From: Planctomycetota bacterium
GTDB lineage: Bacteria > Planctomycetota > Planctomycetia > Pirellulales > Pirellulaceae
Direction: 5' to 3'
Assembly: GCA_014381825.1 (NCBI GenBank)
Contig: JACNKX010000097.1
Location: forward strand, 162,046 to 226,045
Length of the DNA stretch: 64,000 bases
In this document: piece by piece, positions 55,400-64,000 of the stretch
Layout: the number at the start of each line of letters is the position of its first letter
Position numbering within the stretch: position 1 is the stretch's first letter
Translations under genes and position numbers: made by a program
Notes under the pieces: model-generated
Seen by the model: only the letters and a program-made list of their open reading frames with translations
Told to the model about the DNA's origin: nothing
Databases searched by the model: none

Positions 55400-55582
55400 C
55401 TACGGCCCTTGATGGGTTAGTCGCCGAACGTCGGTGCGCAAGGTGCGGATGTGGGCGATCAAATCCCAGCGATCGCGCTCGGTCAGATTGCCGCCCCACG
55501 GTGGCATTAGGAAAGAACGACCAGTCTGCATTCCACCGCGTGTGATGACGCCGTGCAGCAGTAAATCTTCGGTCTTCGACAT
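55400..55582 (-). pseudogene. C-terminal remnant of a c-type cytochrome
   Basis: The minus-strand peptide KTEDLLLHGVITRGGMQTGRSFLMPPWGGNLTERDRWDLIAHIRTL has the distal Met region (LMPPWGGNLT) and the final helix (RWDLIAHIRTL) of a class I cytochrome c, but the haem-binding CxxCH and the first half are absent. GGAGG before an ATG at 55582 could allow translation of this tail, but it would bind no haem. The parent was probably a single-domain cytochrome deleted at its 5' end. Confidence 0.6.
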
Positions 55583-55933
55583 GCGGCCTCCGGAACACAG
55601 TCGAATTACTTAACCCCGATTCTCTCACTCCTTGTGCCTCGAGTCAAAAACCAAAGCGGAGAGGACAGGATTCTCTGAAAGTTTGCCTGCTGCTGTTCAC
55701 CGCTTGTAGCAAACGGTTGGTCTGAAACAATTTCTGTATGTCTCAGCTAGTCGCTCGTGTTACGCAGCTTTCCGTGAAAGGCAATACTGATTGCGACGAA
55801 AACGCTATAAACCGTAGGCCGCCTTGATGTAGTTGTGCTTAGCGAGGCTGCCACCGCGATTCGAATTCTTCTTTTCCACATTGCAAAGTTACTCAAAGTG
55901 GAAGCACTAGCGCGCTGGCATTTTCACTTTGGG
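55583..55933. other. Intergenic stretch with hairpin after the AAA-RyR gene
   Basis: No gene seen. CAAAGTG (55894-55900) and CACTTTG (55925-55931) form a long-looped hairpin just three bases beyond the stop of the AAA-RyR gene; the loop GAAGCACTAGCGCGCTGGCA contains a further partial pairing GC..AGCGCGCT..GC. It may act as the 3' end of that transcript. Confidence 0.4.
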
Positions 55934-58900
55934 CTACGTGATTTCGTCAGGATCCACCTTAAGCATCTCATAAACCTCGAAACCCAAGGTCTGCAGGATG
56001 CCCAGCATATCGCGAATGGCCTGATAGTCTTTTTCAATGGCAACGGCGGCTTTGATCTCGTCGTCTTTCTCCTGGCCCTCGGGCGGATTACCCGTTCCCC
56101 ACGATGGTGCATCCGCCTGCCAGTGCTCGCCCGCCCTACGCAGCAACTCCTCGAACGACAATAGATCCGGATGCGTGCCCTCTGCTCTTTCCGGTCCCCA
56201 TCGAAGACCTATGAGTCGCTTCTCTCGACACCAGCGTTCATGTTCCAATCTCGCCAGAGTCCGAAGTGCTTTTGCTGGAAACGCAACAATCCCCGTACCG
56301 GCGGTCTTCGGCATGAGGCCGCAATTCACCTCGGGATGTCGAAGCTTGTTGGGAATATCGGCGGCCGCATCACGATTGGAGTCCCTGAAGTGATCGCTCA
56401 GTTCTTCGTACGTCTCTTTGACTCTATTGTGCCGCGCGTACTCGTGGTGAATGCAAGGAGCAATCGCCTCGATCAGTGCATTCTCTCGCTCGGGATAGCT
56501 GCCGCCCGTTTGTGATGCCGGTGATCCGGCAACCAGAGCGATTCCGCGGCCTTCGTCCGCGGATGGACTGTGTGGGCAGGCCGAAAGGAGTGACTGAAAG
56601 CATTCTCGTTGTGTTAATAACATGAATTCTTCGGGATCAACATGAATGCCCAACTGGTTTTCACGAGGGAGGGACGCAAGATCAAAGTGGGTCTTATTCG
56701 CCAGGCGGCACATGTCGATGATGGCCTGCATCGAGCGAATGCCGTGCCGATAATCGCTCACGTACAACAAGGCGCGCAGGACTCCATGATCGATTTCCAA
56801 CTTCCCTTTCTTTTTTTGCCTGATCTCAAACAAACCTTCCGCCTTGAAATGTCGCTCCAAGATGTTACGCAGCAGCATCGCGCGACGGATGATAAAGGCG
56901 TTGTCGTTGATCGGGCCGCGCTGTCGGTTCGGACCCATCACATTAATGAATCCCCGCAGCCGACTGACGAAGTCCGGTCCCTTGGCTCGCCGAAATCTCT
57001 CCTCGGCATCGGTCGTATTGAAATCGCTGTCACGGAACTCGACGTCCGGCGCGTTCTTTTGGAAACGCTCGTAAGAAGAACGTGTTCCTCCGGCAAACAC
57101 GAAAATCGATCGACCGATCGGGTGAACACCGGATTCATCTTTGAATTCGCCGTCCTGCATGGGTGCCAAGAAATATCGAAGCCAGCCTAACTGTTGCTCA
57201 CCCAAGTTGGTATCAAACTCGTCAAAGAAGACAAACGGCACATTACCCTTGAGCGCGATGTCTCGAACTCGATGAAAAGCCGCAACCAAGTCTTGATATC
57301 GCTGAAACTGCGAGATGTTGAACGTGATGCTTTCAAGCTCTTCATTCCCGATGCTCTTGACGACTTGTTTGACGCCAAACGACTTCCCGGAACCGGGTGG
57401 ACCGAAGACGGAAAAGCACAAGGGCCGTTCAGGCCGGGGATCTTCCAGAAATTCGCGAATCAGTTCCCGAATGGCGCTATAGCTTTCGATTTCCATTCGA
57501 TCCACGGTGATCAGATTGCCAAACTTGCCGGTTGGAACGCCTTTGATGTGTTTCGAATTCCGCAGTCCCTCGACGACGATCTCCTCGGCGGCCAAGTGCC
57601 GAGTGAATCGGGTATTCTCATCTAAGATCCTCCACTGCAGCGGATCGGAATGCCACAACTCCGTGGCTTCCTGAATCTCGCAAGTCTGAAAGAGATCATG
57701 TTTCGTCAGCCCGGTCTTGCCGTCAGCCGCTTTACATTTCTTCGATTCGCCGGCCGGTGCTTCCTTCGACTCGTCATGATCGGGTTCGCGTATTGGCCCT
57801 GGACAAAACGTCTCGTATGGGGAGTAGATACCCGCTGTCGAACCAGTTTCGCCCTGCAATGCGCCGTCATTTGAAGCCGTGTAGGCAAACCCTGCCTTGA
57901 GGAAGTCGCGCATCCGCGCCAGGCCGATCTTCATGCCCTGAATGATCTGTGGCGAAAGATCCTCTGGTTGTTCTTCGCCGTTGGCCTGTTTGTCTTCTTG
58001 CGGTGTGGTGCGTACTCCCCGCTTCAGGTGTGTTACCAGCGCCGCCGTGAAGATCGATGTCAGGCCGTTCATCGTACCTTCGATCGAACTGGCGAAGTCG
58101 CCCTCCAGCGAGTTCGGATCGAACACCAGCCAGGATCGCTTCTTGGCGCCTCGGCGATACAAGAGCGCTCCGTCGGTGTCAAACAACACGATCAAATACG
58201 GACACGTCTGCAGTCGCTCGAGGCTGGGTGATCGCTTGATTTGATAGACGAAGTCTTTCGCAGTTCGTTCCCAGGAGAGTGCCTTTCCAATCTGAACGCC
58301 TTCGCTGTCGCGAACGTCTTTGGCGTTCACGACGACGATGTGATTGGTGAAGTTGCATTTGGTGAAGAATTCCCAAAGCGCTTCGGTTGCCAGCGGCCGG
58401 CTCATCTTGTGGACGATGATGGGGCGCGGGATTGCAGGGTTGACTGGTCGAGATTGTGAATCCTCTGTGGCTCTCTTCTCACGCTCCAACTGCTGCTTCC
58501 AGATCTCGTTAAGCGATTCTGGCCACGCTTCGGGTACTACTTTCTTCTCCGGGGTCTTGTCATCCTTGGCTTCTTCCTGGTCGCCTGAGTTCGAGTCTTC
58601 GCGAAGGCTCCCGAGGGAGCCTTCGCGAAAACCATTGCAGGCGTCATCCAAGACGACAAAACCTGTCTCCTCGCATTTTGGGTCATTGTCCGGGGCTTTT
58701 AGGTCGCGAGTGTCTTGGTGTGGTCTGGAGTATCCGTACGATTCGCGGACTCGTAGTACCTTCTCCTTGGAATCACGATCGGTACGGAACCAGTGAAGCG
58801 CAGCGCTGGAATGCGTCACATCAGCAGGAGGATTCACCTTGATTTCCTTGGGATCCGTCTTCGATCTTGCCACCGTTGTCGTATTGTCACCTCCCAACTT

Positions 58901-59167
58901 GCAGAATTGTTCAATCGTCTCTGCCAGAAACTCAACGCCCCCTGGCAGCGCCGCTACGGCGGAACCTGGTTTCATGCGGTGGACTCGCAACCGAACACCA
59001 TTATTCTTCTCAGAATCCTCTTGTTCTGGATATAGGAACCAGTCGATCGTCGCATCGCCCGCGACGACGATTGCTTTGCGTTCGGTCTTTTTTGCGCGTT
59101 TTGCCACTATGCCACCATCGTTGTTGACGTATTTGAGTTCATTAGGCTCCGACTTTTGCAGGTGCAT
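55934..59167 (-). CDS. Ribokinase-like/AAA ATPase protein with C-terminal RyR domain
   Basis: Numbered from ATG 59167; an in-frame start at 59296 adds a poor 43-residue tail, and GTG 59107 (GGTGG just upstream) is also possible. Residues about 30-380 resemble a PfkB/ribokinase fold (AIVVAGDATIDWFL, ALSWERTAKDFV, LIVLFDTDGALLYRRG). An AAA domain (about 585-760) has Walker A GPPGSGKS at 589-596 and Walker B VPFVFFDEFD at 643-652, then a sensor-like IFVFAGGTRSSYERF. A C-terminal RyR domain (about 960-1070) has ARLEHERWCREKRLIGLRWGPERAEGTHPDLLSFEEL. RyR domains come from ryanodine receptors, but bacterial ones occur in signalling contexts. It is divergent from the RCK-RyR gene and probably works with it. 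Its trigger and output are unknown. Confidence 0.85.
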   Translation of the reverse strand: MHLQKSEPNELKYVNNDGGIVAKRAKKTERKAIVVAGDATIDWFLYPEQEDSEKNNGVRLRVHRMKPGSAVAALPGGVEFLAETIEQFCKLGGDNTTTVARSKTDPKEIKVNPPADVTHSSAALHWFRTDRDSKEKVLRVRESYGYSRPHQDTRDLKAPDNDPKCEETGFVVLDDACNGFREGSLGSLREDSNSGDQEEAKDDKTPEKKVVPEAWPESLNEIWKQQLEREKRATEDSQSRPVNPAIPRPIIVHKMSRPLATEALWEFFTKCNFTNHIVVVNAKDVRDSEGVQIGKALSWERTAKDFVYQIKRSPSLERLQTCPYLIVLFDTDGALLYRRGAKKRSWLVFDPNSLEGDFASSIEGTMNGLTSIFTAALVTHLKRGVRTTPQEDKQANGEEQPEDLSPQIIQGMKIGLARMRDFLKAGFAYTASNDGALQGETGSTAGIYSPYETFCPGPIREPDHDESKEAPAGESKKCKAADGKTGLTKHDLFQTCEIQEATELWHSDPLQWRILDENTRFTRHLAAEEIVVEGLRNSKHIKGVPTGKFGNLITVDRMEIESYSAIRELIREFLEDPRPERPLCFSVFGPPGSGKSFGVKQVVKSIGNEELESITFNISQFQRYQDLVAAFHRVRDIALKGNVPFVFFDEFDTNLGEQQLGWLRYFLAPMQDGEFKDESGVHPIGRSIFVFAGGTRSSYERFQKNAPDVEFRDSDFNTTDAEERFRRAKGPDFVSRLRGFINVMGPNRQRGPINDNAFIIRRAMLLRNILERHFKAEGLFEIRQKKKGKLEIDHGVLRALLYVSDYRHGIRSMQAIIDMCRLANKTHFDLASLPRENQLGIHVDPEEFMLLTQRECFQSLLSACPHSPSADEGRGIALVAGSPASQTGGSYPERENALIEAIAPCIHHEYARHNRVKETYEELSDHFRDSNRDAAADIPNKLRHPEVNCGLMPKTAGTGIVAFPAKALRTLARLEHERWCREKRLIGLRWGPERAEGTHPDLLSFEELLRRAGEHWQADAPSWGTGNPPEGQEKDDEIKAAVAIEKDYQAIRDMLGILQTLGFEVYEMLKVDPDEIT

Positions 59168-59622
59168 TCTAATCTGCCGAAAACGAAATCGCCAATCATC
59201 AGCTGGCGATGAGCGGCAACCGGGAAAGGACGACAAAAACGCTGCCCAAACGACCTTTGTGGTTCTCACCGTGATCTTCTTGGAACACGGCGTCAACTTC
59301 CCCTCCTAGACAGGCAGCCTACACGTCTTCCAAGTAATGACCGAGCGGCGAGGCCGACATCGGTGTCGATCGCATATCAAAACGAGGATGGACTTATGGT
59401 GCGGCACCACTGACGAAGAGCCTCCCGACGGCAGTGCTTTGCCACCGCATATGGAGGACAGCTGTGGTTTCAGGGCGACAGTTGGTGACGCGTCATTTGG
59501 AGGGATGTCGTGAGCGGACTAGAGCATGCGAATCGTTTGACGTTGGTAGGTGTGTTTGGAATGCTGTCGAAGTATGATGTTACGCAATCTGCCATGACGG
59601 TTGTCGCGTAACGGAAGTGAAC
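59168..59622. other. Divergent promoter region between the two RyR genes
   Basis: About 455 bases separate the AAA-RyR start (minus) from the RCK-RyR start (plus). It must carry both promoters, but I see no strong -35/-10 pair or operator dyad. Short frames in it lack family resemblance. If the longer AAA-RyR start at 59296 is used, the gap is about 320 bases. Confidence 0.5.
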
Positions 59623-61362
59623 ATGATGAAACACGGGGTTCGACGTTGGAGCGTGGTCGCTCTGCTCATCGGTGTTGCTTTCGCACTTGGGTTCGTGGGA
59701 TTCTACAAGTTGTTCGCTGCAACAGACGAACCACGCAACTTCGGTGATGCGATCTACCTGACGTCGCAGTTGTTCTTTCTGGAATCAGGTCTTATTGATG
59801 GGCCAATCAACACGGAGTTGCAGGTTGCTCGCTTTCTGGCTCCAGTGGCAGCGGCATATGCAATCGTCCAGACCGTCGTTGTGGTCTTTGCGCTGCAGGT
59901 TCAACGCGTCTGGTTGCGTTTGATCGGTGGGCACGTCGTCGTCTGTGGACTAGGGCGGAAAGGTGTGCGGCTGGTCGAGCAGTTGCGAGAGAAGCACAAT
60001 CGAGTCGTCGTGATTGAACCCAACGAGCAGAACCATGACTTGAGGCACTGTCGCGGGTTGGGGGCGATCGTGTTGGTTGGTCGCGCGGATGATCCGTGGA
60101 CATTGCGGAAGGCGCTTGTACACCGTGCCAGCACGCTGATCTCTGTCGCCGGGGATGACGGAGTGAATATCGAAACCGCCGTGCGCGCTCACGACTTAAA
60201 TTGCAAGCGTACCGATGGCTCGTTACGCTGTGTCATTCACGTTAGCGATGCTGATTTGCAGGGGATCCTCAAGCAACATGCGATCTTCGCCCGGCAGGAT
60301 GACCCGTTCGAGCTGAGCCTCTTCAATGCCTTTGAAACGGCATCTCGCGTAATGCTTCGCGAACTGTCCGTCTTGGCGCGCCCACGCGAGCCGGACACCC
60401 AGCCACCCCACGTTCTCGTTGTCGGCTTCGGCCGGATGGGCGAAGCACTGCTCTCGCGTTTGGTCCGCGACTGGCGTATCGACTATCCGCGTGCGACTGG
60501 ACAGCTGCAAATCACCATTGCTGATCTTGAGGCGAAGCGGAAGGAGGAAGCATTCCATCTGCGGCATCCGCATCTTGCGAACGGAGCCTCGATTCAATTT
60601 GTTTCGACTGACGTGCGAAGTTCGTCGTTTGCATCAGGGAAGTTTCTCGTCTCGCGCAACGATTCGAGTCCAATCGCGGCGGCCTATGTGTGTCTCGATG
60701 ACGATTCTATCGCAGCGCTGGCCGCGCTAACGATGCGACGCTGGCTGGACGATGGAGTTCCAATCATTGTTCGCATGTCAGAGGAGGCTGGCCTCGCGAC
60801 GTTGCTGGAGACAACTGGCAACGGCGGCGTGATTACCGGTGTACGCGCCGTCGGTCTGCTTGAGATCGCGTGCAGTTTGGAATCTGTGTTGGGCGGGAGG
60901 CGAGAGATCCTCGCCCAGGCGATTCATCAAGGCTATATCCAGGATCAGACGGTACTCGGAGTGACTGCCGCCGAGAATCCGTCGATGCGACCTTGGCACG
61001 ATCTGCCATCGGATCTAAAGGAGTCGAACGGCGCACAGGCGGATGATATTCCGCACAAGTTAAAAGCCATTGGCTGCGAAATGCGCGTGAAGACATCCGG
61101 TCAGGTCGCCGTGATGCGGTTCACGGACGAGCAAATCGAACACTTGGCCGAATTGGAGCACGAACGATTCGTGCGAGAGCGAGAAGACGCCGGTTGGACG
61201 CTGGGCAAAAAGAAAGATGTTGATAGGCGGACAAGCCCCTACTTGGTTTCGTGGGGAGATAAGGATCTCCCGGAGAACATCAAGGACTACGACCGCAACA
61301 CCGTCCGCCGCTTGCCAGGCATCTTGGCCAAAGCCGACTATGAGATTCGAGAGACCAGGTAG
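59623..61362 (+). CDS. Two-TM, tandem TrkA-N (RCK-like) protein with C-terminal RyR domain
   Basis: ATG 59623 has GGAAG five bases upstream; GTG 59617 is also in frame. The N-terminus has two membrane segments (WSVVALLIGVAFALGFVGFYKLF and APVAAAYAIVQTVVVVFAL), but the loop between them (FGDAIYLTSQLFFLESG) lacks the potassium-channel TxGYG filter. Two Rossmann domains follow: HVVVCGLGRKGVRLVEQL (about 105-260) and HVLVVGFGRMGEALLSRL (about 265-435). The C-terminal RyR domain (about 495-575) has FTDEQIEHLAELEHERFVREREDAGW. RCK domains bind NAD(H), ATP/ADP or cations and gate channels; this may be a sensor channel or a non-conducting relative. It is first of a plus-strand series with the FlhA-like and SLOG genes. 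Confidence 0.88.
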   Translation: MMKHGVRRWSVVALLIGVAFALGFVGFYKLFAATDEPRNFGDAIYLTSQLFFLESGLIDGPINTELQVARFLAPVAAAYAIVQTVVVVFALQVQRVWLRLIGGHVVVCGLGRKGVRLVEQLREKHNRVVVIEPNEQNHDLRHCRGLGAIVLVGRADDPWTLRKALVHRASTLISVAGDDGVNIETAVRAHDLNCKRTDGSLRCVIHVSDADLQGILKQHAIFARQDDPFELSLFNAFETASRVMLRELSVLARPREPDTQPPHVLVVGFGRMGEALLSRLVRDWRIDYPRATGQLQITIADLEAKRKEEAFHLRHPHLANGASIQFVSTDVRSSSFASGKFLVSRNDSSPIAAAYVCLDDDSIAALAALTMRRWLDDGVPIIVRMSEEAGLATLLETTGNGGVITGVRAVGLLEIACSLESVLGGRREILAQAIHQGYIQDQTVLGVTAAENPSMRPWHDLPSDLKESNGAQADDIPHKLKAIGCEMRVKTSGQVAVMRFTDEQIEHLAELEHERFVREREDAGWTLGKKKDVDRRTSPYLVSWGDKDLPENIKDYDRNTVRRLPGILAKADYEIRETR

Positions 61363-61533
61363 ATGGCCTGTGCGATCACATGCCTGCCGGGTCTTACTGC
61401 GTCTACGAATCGTCACAAGTTGGTATCATGCAGGCAAGGCGCATTGCCCACATATCCAACGCCGAACGACATCCGATCCCGTTACGAACTCAACGCAATC
61501 GGTCTGCGGTTCCAAGTGTAAGGTAACGTCTCG

Positions 61534-63036
61534 ATGGACTACTATTCACAACTCTCGCGTTTCTTGCGACGTCGGATCTGTATCGACTTGGCGGGGCGTT
61601 GTACAGCCTGGGGGACGTTGGCGTCCGTGGCGAGTGACCATTTGCGGCTGGTCGACACGGTCATCCTTGGTGATTTGGAAGGTCATAGTTGGTTTGAACA
61701 GATTCAGTACGCCCAGGACGGCGAAGGTGGTGGCCTGCGAAATCCCGAGACGATCGTTCGGATTGACTGTGTCCTGCACGTTACATGTGTTGATGATGAT
61801 ATTCCGGAACCCGCCGATGAAGGGTCGACGAGTACGCATGACTCCGATCCGATATCTGAAGAGCCGTCTTCGGACGATAGAAGCGCAAAGGGCCTGCGCA
61901 AAGAGACCACAACCACGAGTACTTCTGATTCGCTGGCGACTTCTTTAGAGCGGCTCTCTACCGGACTCAAGGTTTCGAACACACCATCGCCCGACTCATC
62001 CGAGGTGGACATTGTCGACGATCGATTGAGTGTCGAGATTGGCGTCGAATTGGTTCGGTTGGCCGATCCACAGCGAGGAGGCGAGTTGCTTCTGCGCATT
62101 AGCGCATCACGGCAGCAGATTGCGTCGAAGACGGGCGTCGTCATCCCGAAGGTTCGCATTCGAGATAATATACGATTGGAGTCGGCGGCCTATCGCATCC
62201 TCGTAAACGGCAATGTAATTGCACGGGGCGAGCTAAGGATTGACGACTATCTGGTGCTGAATCTTGATAAGATGGCTCTTCCAATCGATGGCGTCGACAC
62301 GACCGATCCCGCCTTCGGGTTGAACGCCAAGTGGATCAAACCGGAGCAGCGAGAACGCGCCGAGTTGGCTGGCGGCGTCGTGTGTGACGCAGCGTCAGTG
62401 CTCACAACTCATTTCGTCGAAGCGGTTAAGAACCGGCTTCACGAACTGGTCAGCTGCCAGGACGTGCTGGATCGCTTGGAAGAGCTAAAGAGACAGAATC
62501 CGGACGCGATTGACGAACTCGTCCCAGGCAAAGTTCCGATCGCGTTGCTGCATCGGATGCTGCAGCACTTGCTCGAAGAGCGAGTGGCGATCATCAATCT
62601 AATGCGGATCATTGAAAGCTTGGCATACCACGTGGAGCTGGCTGCAAACCACGATCAACTCCTGCAGTCTCTGCGAGTCGACATCGGTCGCGATATCTGC
62701 GAGCCTCTGACAGACGAGAACGGTCAGCTTCAGGCAATCATACTGGACGACGAAACCGAATGCGAAATCAGTCGACTCGTTGCAGAGGCGTGTGACCTTA
62801 GCAATACGGAGACTCTTGAGAGAATTGTCGAGTCGCTCCAGCCCACATTCGAATCGCAAGTTGTGTTGGTTCAACGACCTGAGATCCGTCGACCGCTGTT
62901 TGACGCTATCGCTCACATTCGCCGCGACACGTTCGTCATCGCCAGCGGCGAAGTCCCGAGAGACCTCACGGTCGTGCCTCTCGACAACCATACTGCCTCA
63001 GGTAAGCCAACCTCACAATCGCTGCCGCCACGGTGA
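61534..63036 (+). CDS. Soluble FlhA cytoplasmic-domain-like (FHIPEP) protein, no membrane region
   Basis: 500 residues without any hydrophobic membrane segment. Residues about 165-495 align with the cytoplasmic domain of FlhA/FHIPEP export-gate proteins: LSVEIGVELVRLADPQRGGELLLRIS, VVIPKVRIRDNIRLESAAYRILVNG, DPAFGLNAKWI, AASVLTTHFVEAVKNRLHEL, IDELVPGKVPIALLHRMLQHLLEERVAIINLMRIIE and VLVQRPEIRRPLF. The FlhA transmembrane half is absent. Instead there is an N-terminal domain (about 1-88; RRRICIDLAGRCTAWGTLASVASDHLRLVD) that I read as LSm/Sm-like by eye, then an acidic Ser/Thr linker. It lies 171 bases after the RCK-RyR gene and 152 bases before the SLOG gene. No other flagellar or type III genes are in the window. 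Confidence 0.85.
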   Translation: MDYYSQLSRFLRRRICIDLAGRCTAWGTLASVASDHLRLVDTVILGDLEGHSWFEQIQYAQDGEGGGLRNPETIVRIDCVLHVTCVDDDIPEPADEGSTSTHDSDPISEEPSSDDRSAKGLRKETTTTSTSDSLATSLERLSTGLKVSNTPSPDSSEVDIVDDRLSVEIGVELVRLADPQRGGELLLRISASRQQIASKTGVVIPKVRIRDNIRLESAAYRILVNGNVIARGELRIDDYLVLNLDKMALPIDGVDTTDPAFGLNAKWIKPEQRERAELAGGVVCDAASVLTTHFVEAVKNRLHELVSCQDVLDRLEELKRQNPDAIDELVPGKVPIALLHRMLQHLLEERVAIINLMRIIESLAYHVELAANHDQLLQSLRVDIGRDICEPLTDENGQLQAIILDDETECEISRLVAEACDLSNTETLERIVESLQPTFESQVVLVQRPEIRRPLFDAIAHIRRDTFVIASGEVPRDLTVVPLDNHTASGKPTSQSLPPR

Positions 63037-63188
63037 GCTCTCGACAAGAACTTCGCTTCTTGGTCGGCGTTTCAGTAGCAATACGAGTTGTCCATCGCTC
63101 GTTGCATCCCTTTGCGTTTGGGGAACGCATCGGTAACAATTCAACGCGTCCTATTTCTCGGAGCAATCAAACAGATTGGGAAAGAACA

Positions 63189-64000
63189 ATGGCATCGGAA
63201 CGTGCCAGCTATCCGCTGCGAATTGGCGTTACTGGACATCGCAGCTTGAGTGACGAATCGGCTGTCGCGGACGCGGTGGATCGCGTGCTGGAGTACATTG
63301 AAGAGACGTTGCGGCGTGTGCCAGTTCGAGGTGGCATGGATCGGCATTGGTGCTCACGAGTGATCGATGGTATCGCGCTGACGCTTGTCCGGCCGCTGCT
63401 AAGGCTGCTCGGCTCGCCTTCGGCAGACGCACGCTCCGCAGCTGGCGGCGAAACGGAAATCGACTGGACGGTGATTTCCCCACTGGCGAAAGGAGCTGAC
63501 CGCATTGTCGCTCACGCGGTCCTGGCAAAACAAGACGCGAGACTGCAAGCCGTCACACCTTTACCGCTCGACGAGTACCGGAAGGACTTCCAAGACGCCA
63601 AAGACCGACGAGAGTTCGAGGAACTCTTGCAGCTCGACGTGGAACCAACCCAGTTACACGCAACGCAAGACGCGGGAGAAATTGACTGGACCAACCAACA
63701 ACATCGCAATCAGGCCTACTTCAACGTCGGCCGATATGTCGTTGATGCTTGTGAGATGTTGGTCGCCATCTGGGATGGCAAACCGGCAGTGGGTTATGGG
63801 GGCACGGGTGATATCGTTCGATATGCGGTAGAGTGCGGGAAGTGCGTTATTTGGATTGACGCCAACGAGCCCCATCGTCCTCCCTGCCTGATCGTCTCCG
63901 ATCCGAAAGGTAAGGAACCGCATGCCGCAGCACGCGTTAAACGACCGCCTTCGCTGCCCAAGCAACTGTCGCTCGGATACCATCGGCTGGCGGCTTATAA
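63189..64000 (+). CDS. SLOG-superfamily nucleotide-binding protein (3' partial)
   Basis: ATG 63189 begins a frame open to the right edge, 270 codons visible. It shows the SLOG pattern: RIGVTGHRSL near the start, ISPLAKGADRIVAHAVL, LQAVTPLPLDEYRKDFQ, a VVDACEMLVAIWDGKPAVGYGGTGDIVRYAVECGKCVIWI segment where GGTGD is the nucleotide-binding loop. SLOG proteins are Rossmann-like and bind or process nucleotide derivatives such as ADP-ribose relatives; many occur in bacterial conflict and signalling loci. It follows the FlhA-like gene by 152 bases. The C-terminal part is outside the window. Confidence 0.85.
   Translation, partial: MASERASYPLRIGVTGHRSLSDESAVADAVDRVLEYIEETLRRVPVRGGMDRHWCSRVIDGIALTLVRPLLRLLGSPSADARSAAGGETEIDWTVISPLAKGADRIVAHAVLAKQDARLQAVTPLPLDEYRKDFQDAKDRREFEELLQLDVEPTQLHATQDAGEIDWTNQQHRNQAYFNVGRYVVDACEMLVAIWDGKPAVGYGGTGDIVRYAVECGKCVIWIDANEPHRPPCLIVSDPKGKEPHAAARVKRPPSLPKQLSLGYHRLAAY

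Noticed and set aside
58344..59309. Plus-strand ORFs opposite the AAA-RyR N-terminus
   Set aside because: Ser/Arg-rich and without motifs; the minus strand reads as a ribokinase-like domain.
1..64000. CRISPR arrays, tRNA or rRNA genes
   Set aside because: No regularly spaced short repeats and no tRNA-like cloverleaf or rRNA motif was seen by eye; a dedicated scan was not possible.

Overview
The window looks like a chromosomal segment of a planctomycete, most likely a Pirellulales-type (Blastopirellula/Rhodopirellula-like) bacterium. Evidence is the number of secreted planctomycete-specific families: seven DUF1501 proteins with twin-arginine-like leaders, four DUF1549/DUF1553 proteins with CxxCH haem motifs, a PVC-type haem protein with HEAT repeats, a sulfatase, PPC, NHL and WD40 secreted proteins, and inverted repeats of a kind familiar from these genomes. 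I found no rRNA, tRNA, CRISPR array or intact insertion sequence.

Layout. 1-5.7 kb: an operon DUF1549/1553 (cut by the left edge), PPC protein and DUF1501 with 4-base overlaps. 5.8-16 kb: sulfatase, redoxin, one solitary DUF1501, a minus-strand DUF1549-LamG-DUF1553/DUF1501 pair and a ceramidase-like protein. 16-29 kb: SUMF1-ankyrin fusion, a frameshifted HEAT gene, WD40 and NHL propellers, a DUF1501, a YihY-like membrane protein and a large kinase-ATPase-TPR regulator. 29.5-34.6 kb: a second DUF1549/1553-DUF1501 operon with a small membrane protein. 34.9-37.3 kb: small unrelated genes, including two very short abutting ORFs and a redoxin-like gene with an in-frame TGA exactly at the second position of a CxxC motif. 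37.4-45.6 kb: a YVTN/cytochrome-peroxidase-like protein, several decayed genes, a DUF1501 and an MFS transporter. 45.7-53.3 kb: a third operon of DUF1549/1553, DUF1501 and haem protein. 53.4-55.9 kb: a small minus-strand membrane operon and remnants. 55.9-64 kb: a distinct cluster with no secreted planctomycete families.

The most interesting region is that last cluster. A minus-strand ribokinase-like/AAA/RyR protein is divergent from a plus-strand series: a two-TM tandem TrkA-N protein with a C-terminal RyR domain, a soluble protein whose C-terminal two thirds match the cytoplasmic domain of the flagellar export protein FlhA but with no membrane region, and a SLOG-like nucleotide-binding protein running off the right edge. 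Shared RyR domains on both sides of the divergent promoter suggest one system. I infer a nucleotide-sensing signalling or conflict system, not a flagellar one, but its role is not shown by the sequence.

Separately, the redoxin-like gene with CxxU-type spacing is a candidate selenoprotein. A recent nonsense mutation is the main alternative, because several neighbouring genes are visibly decayed.
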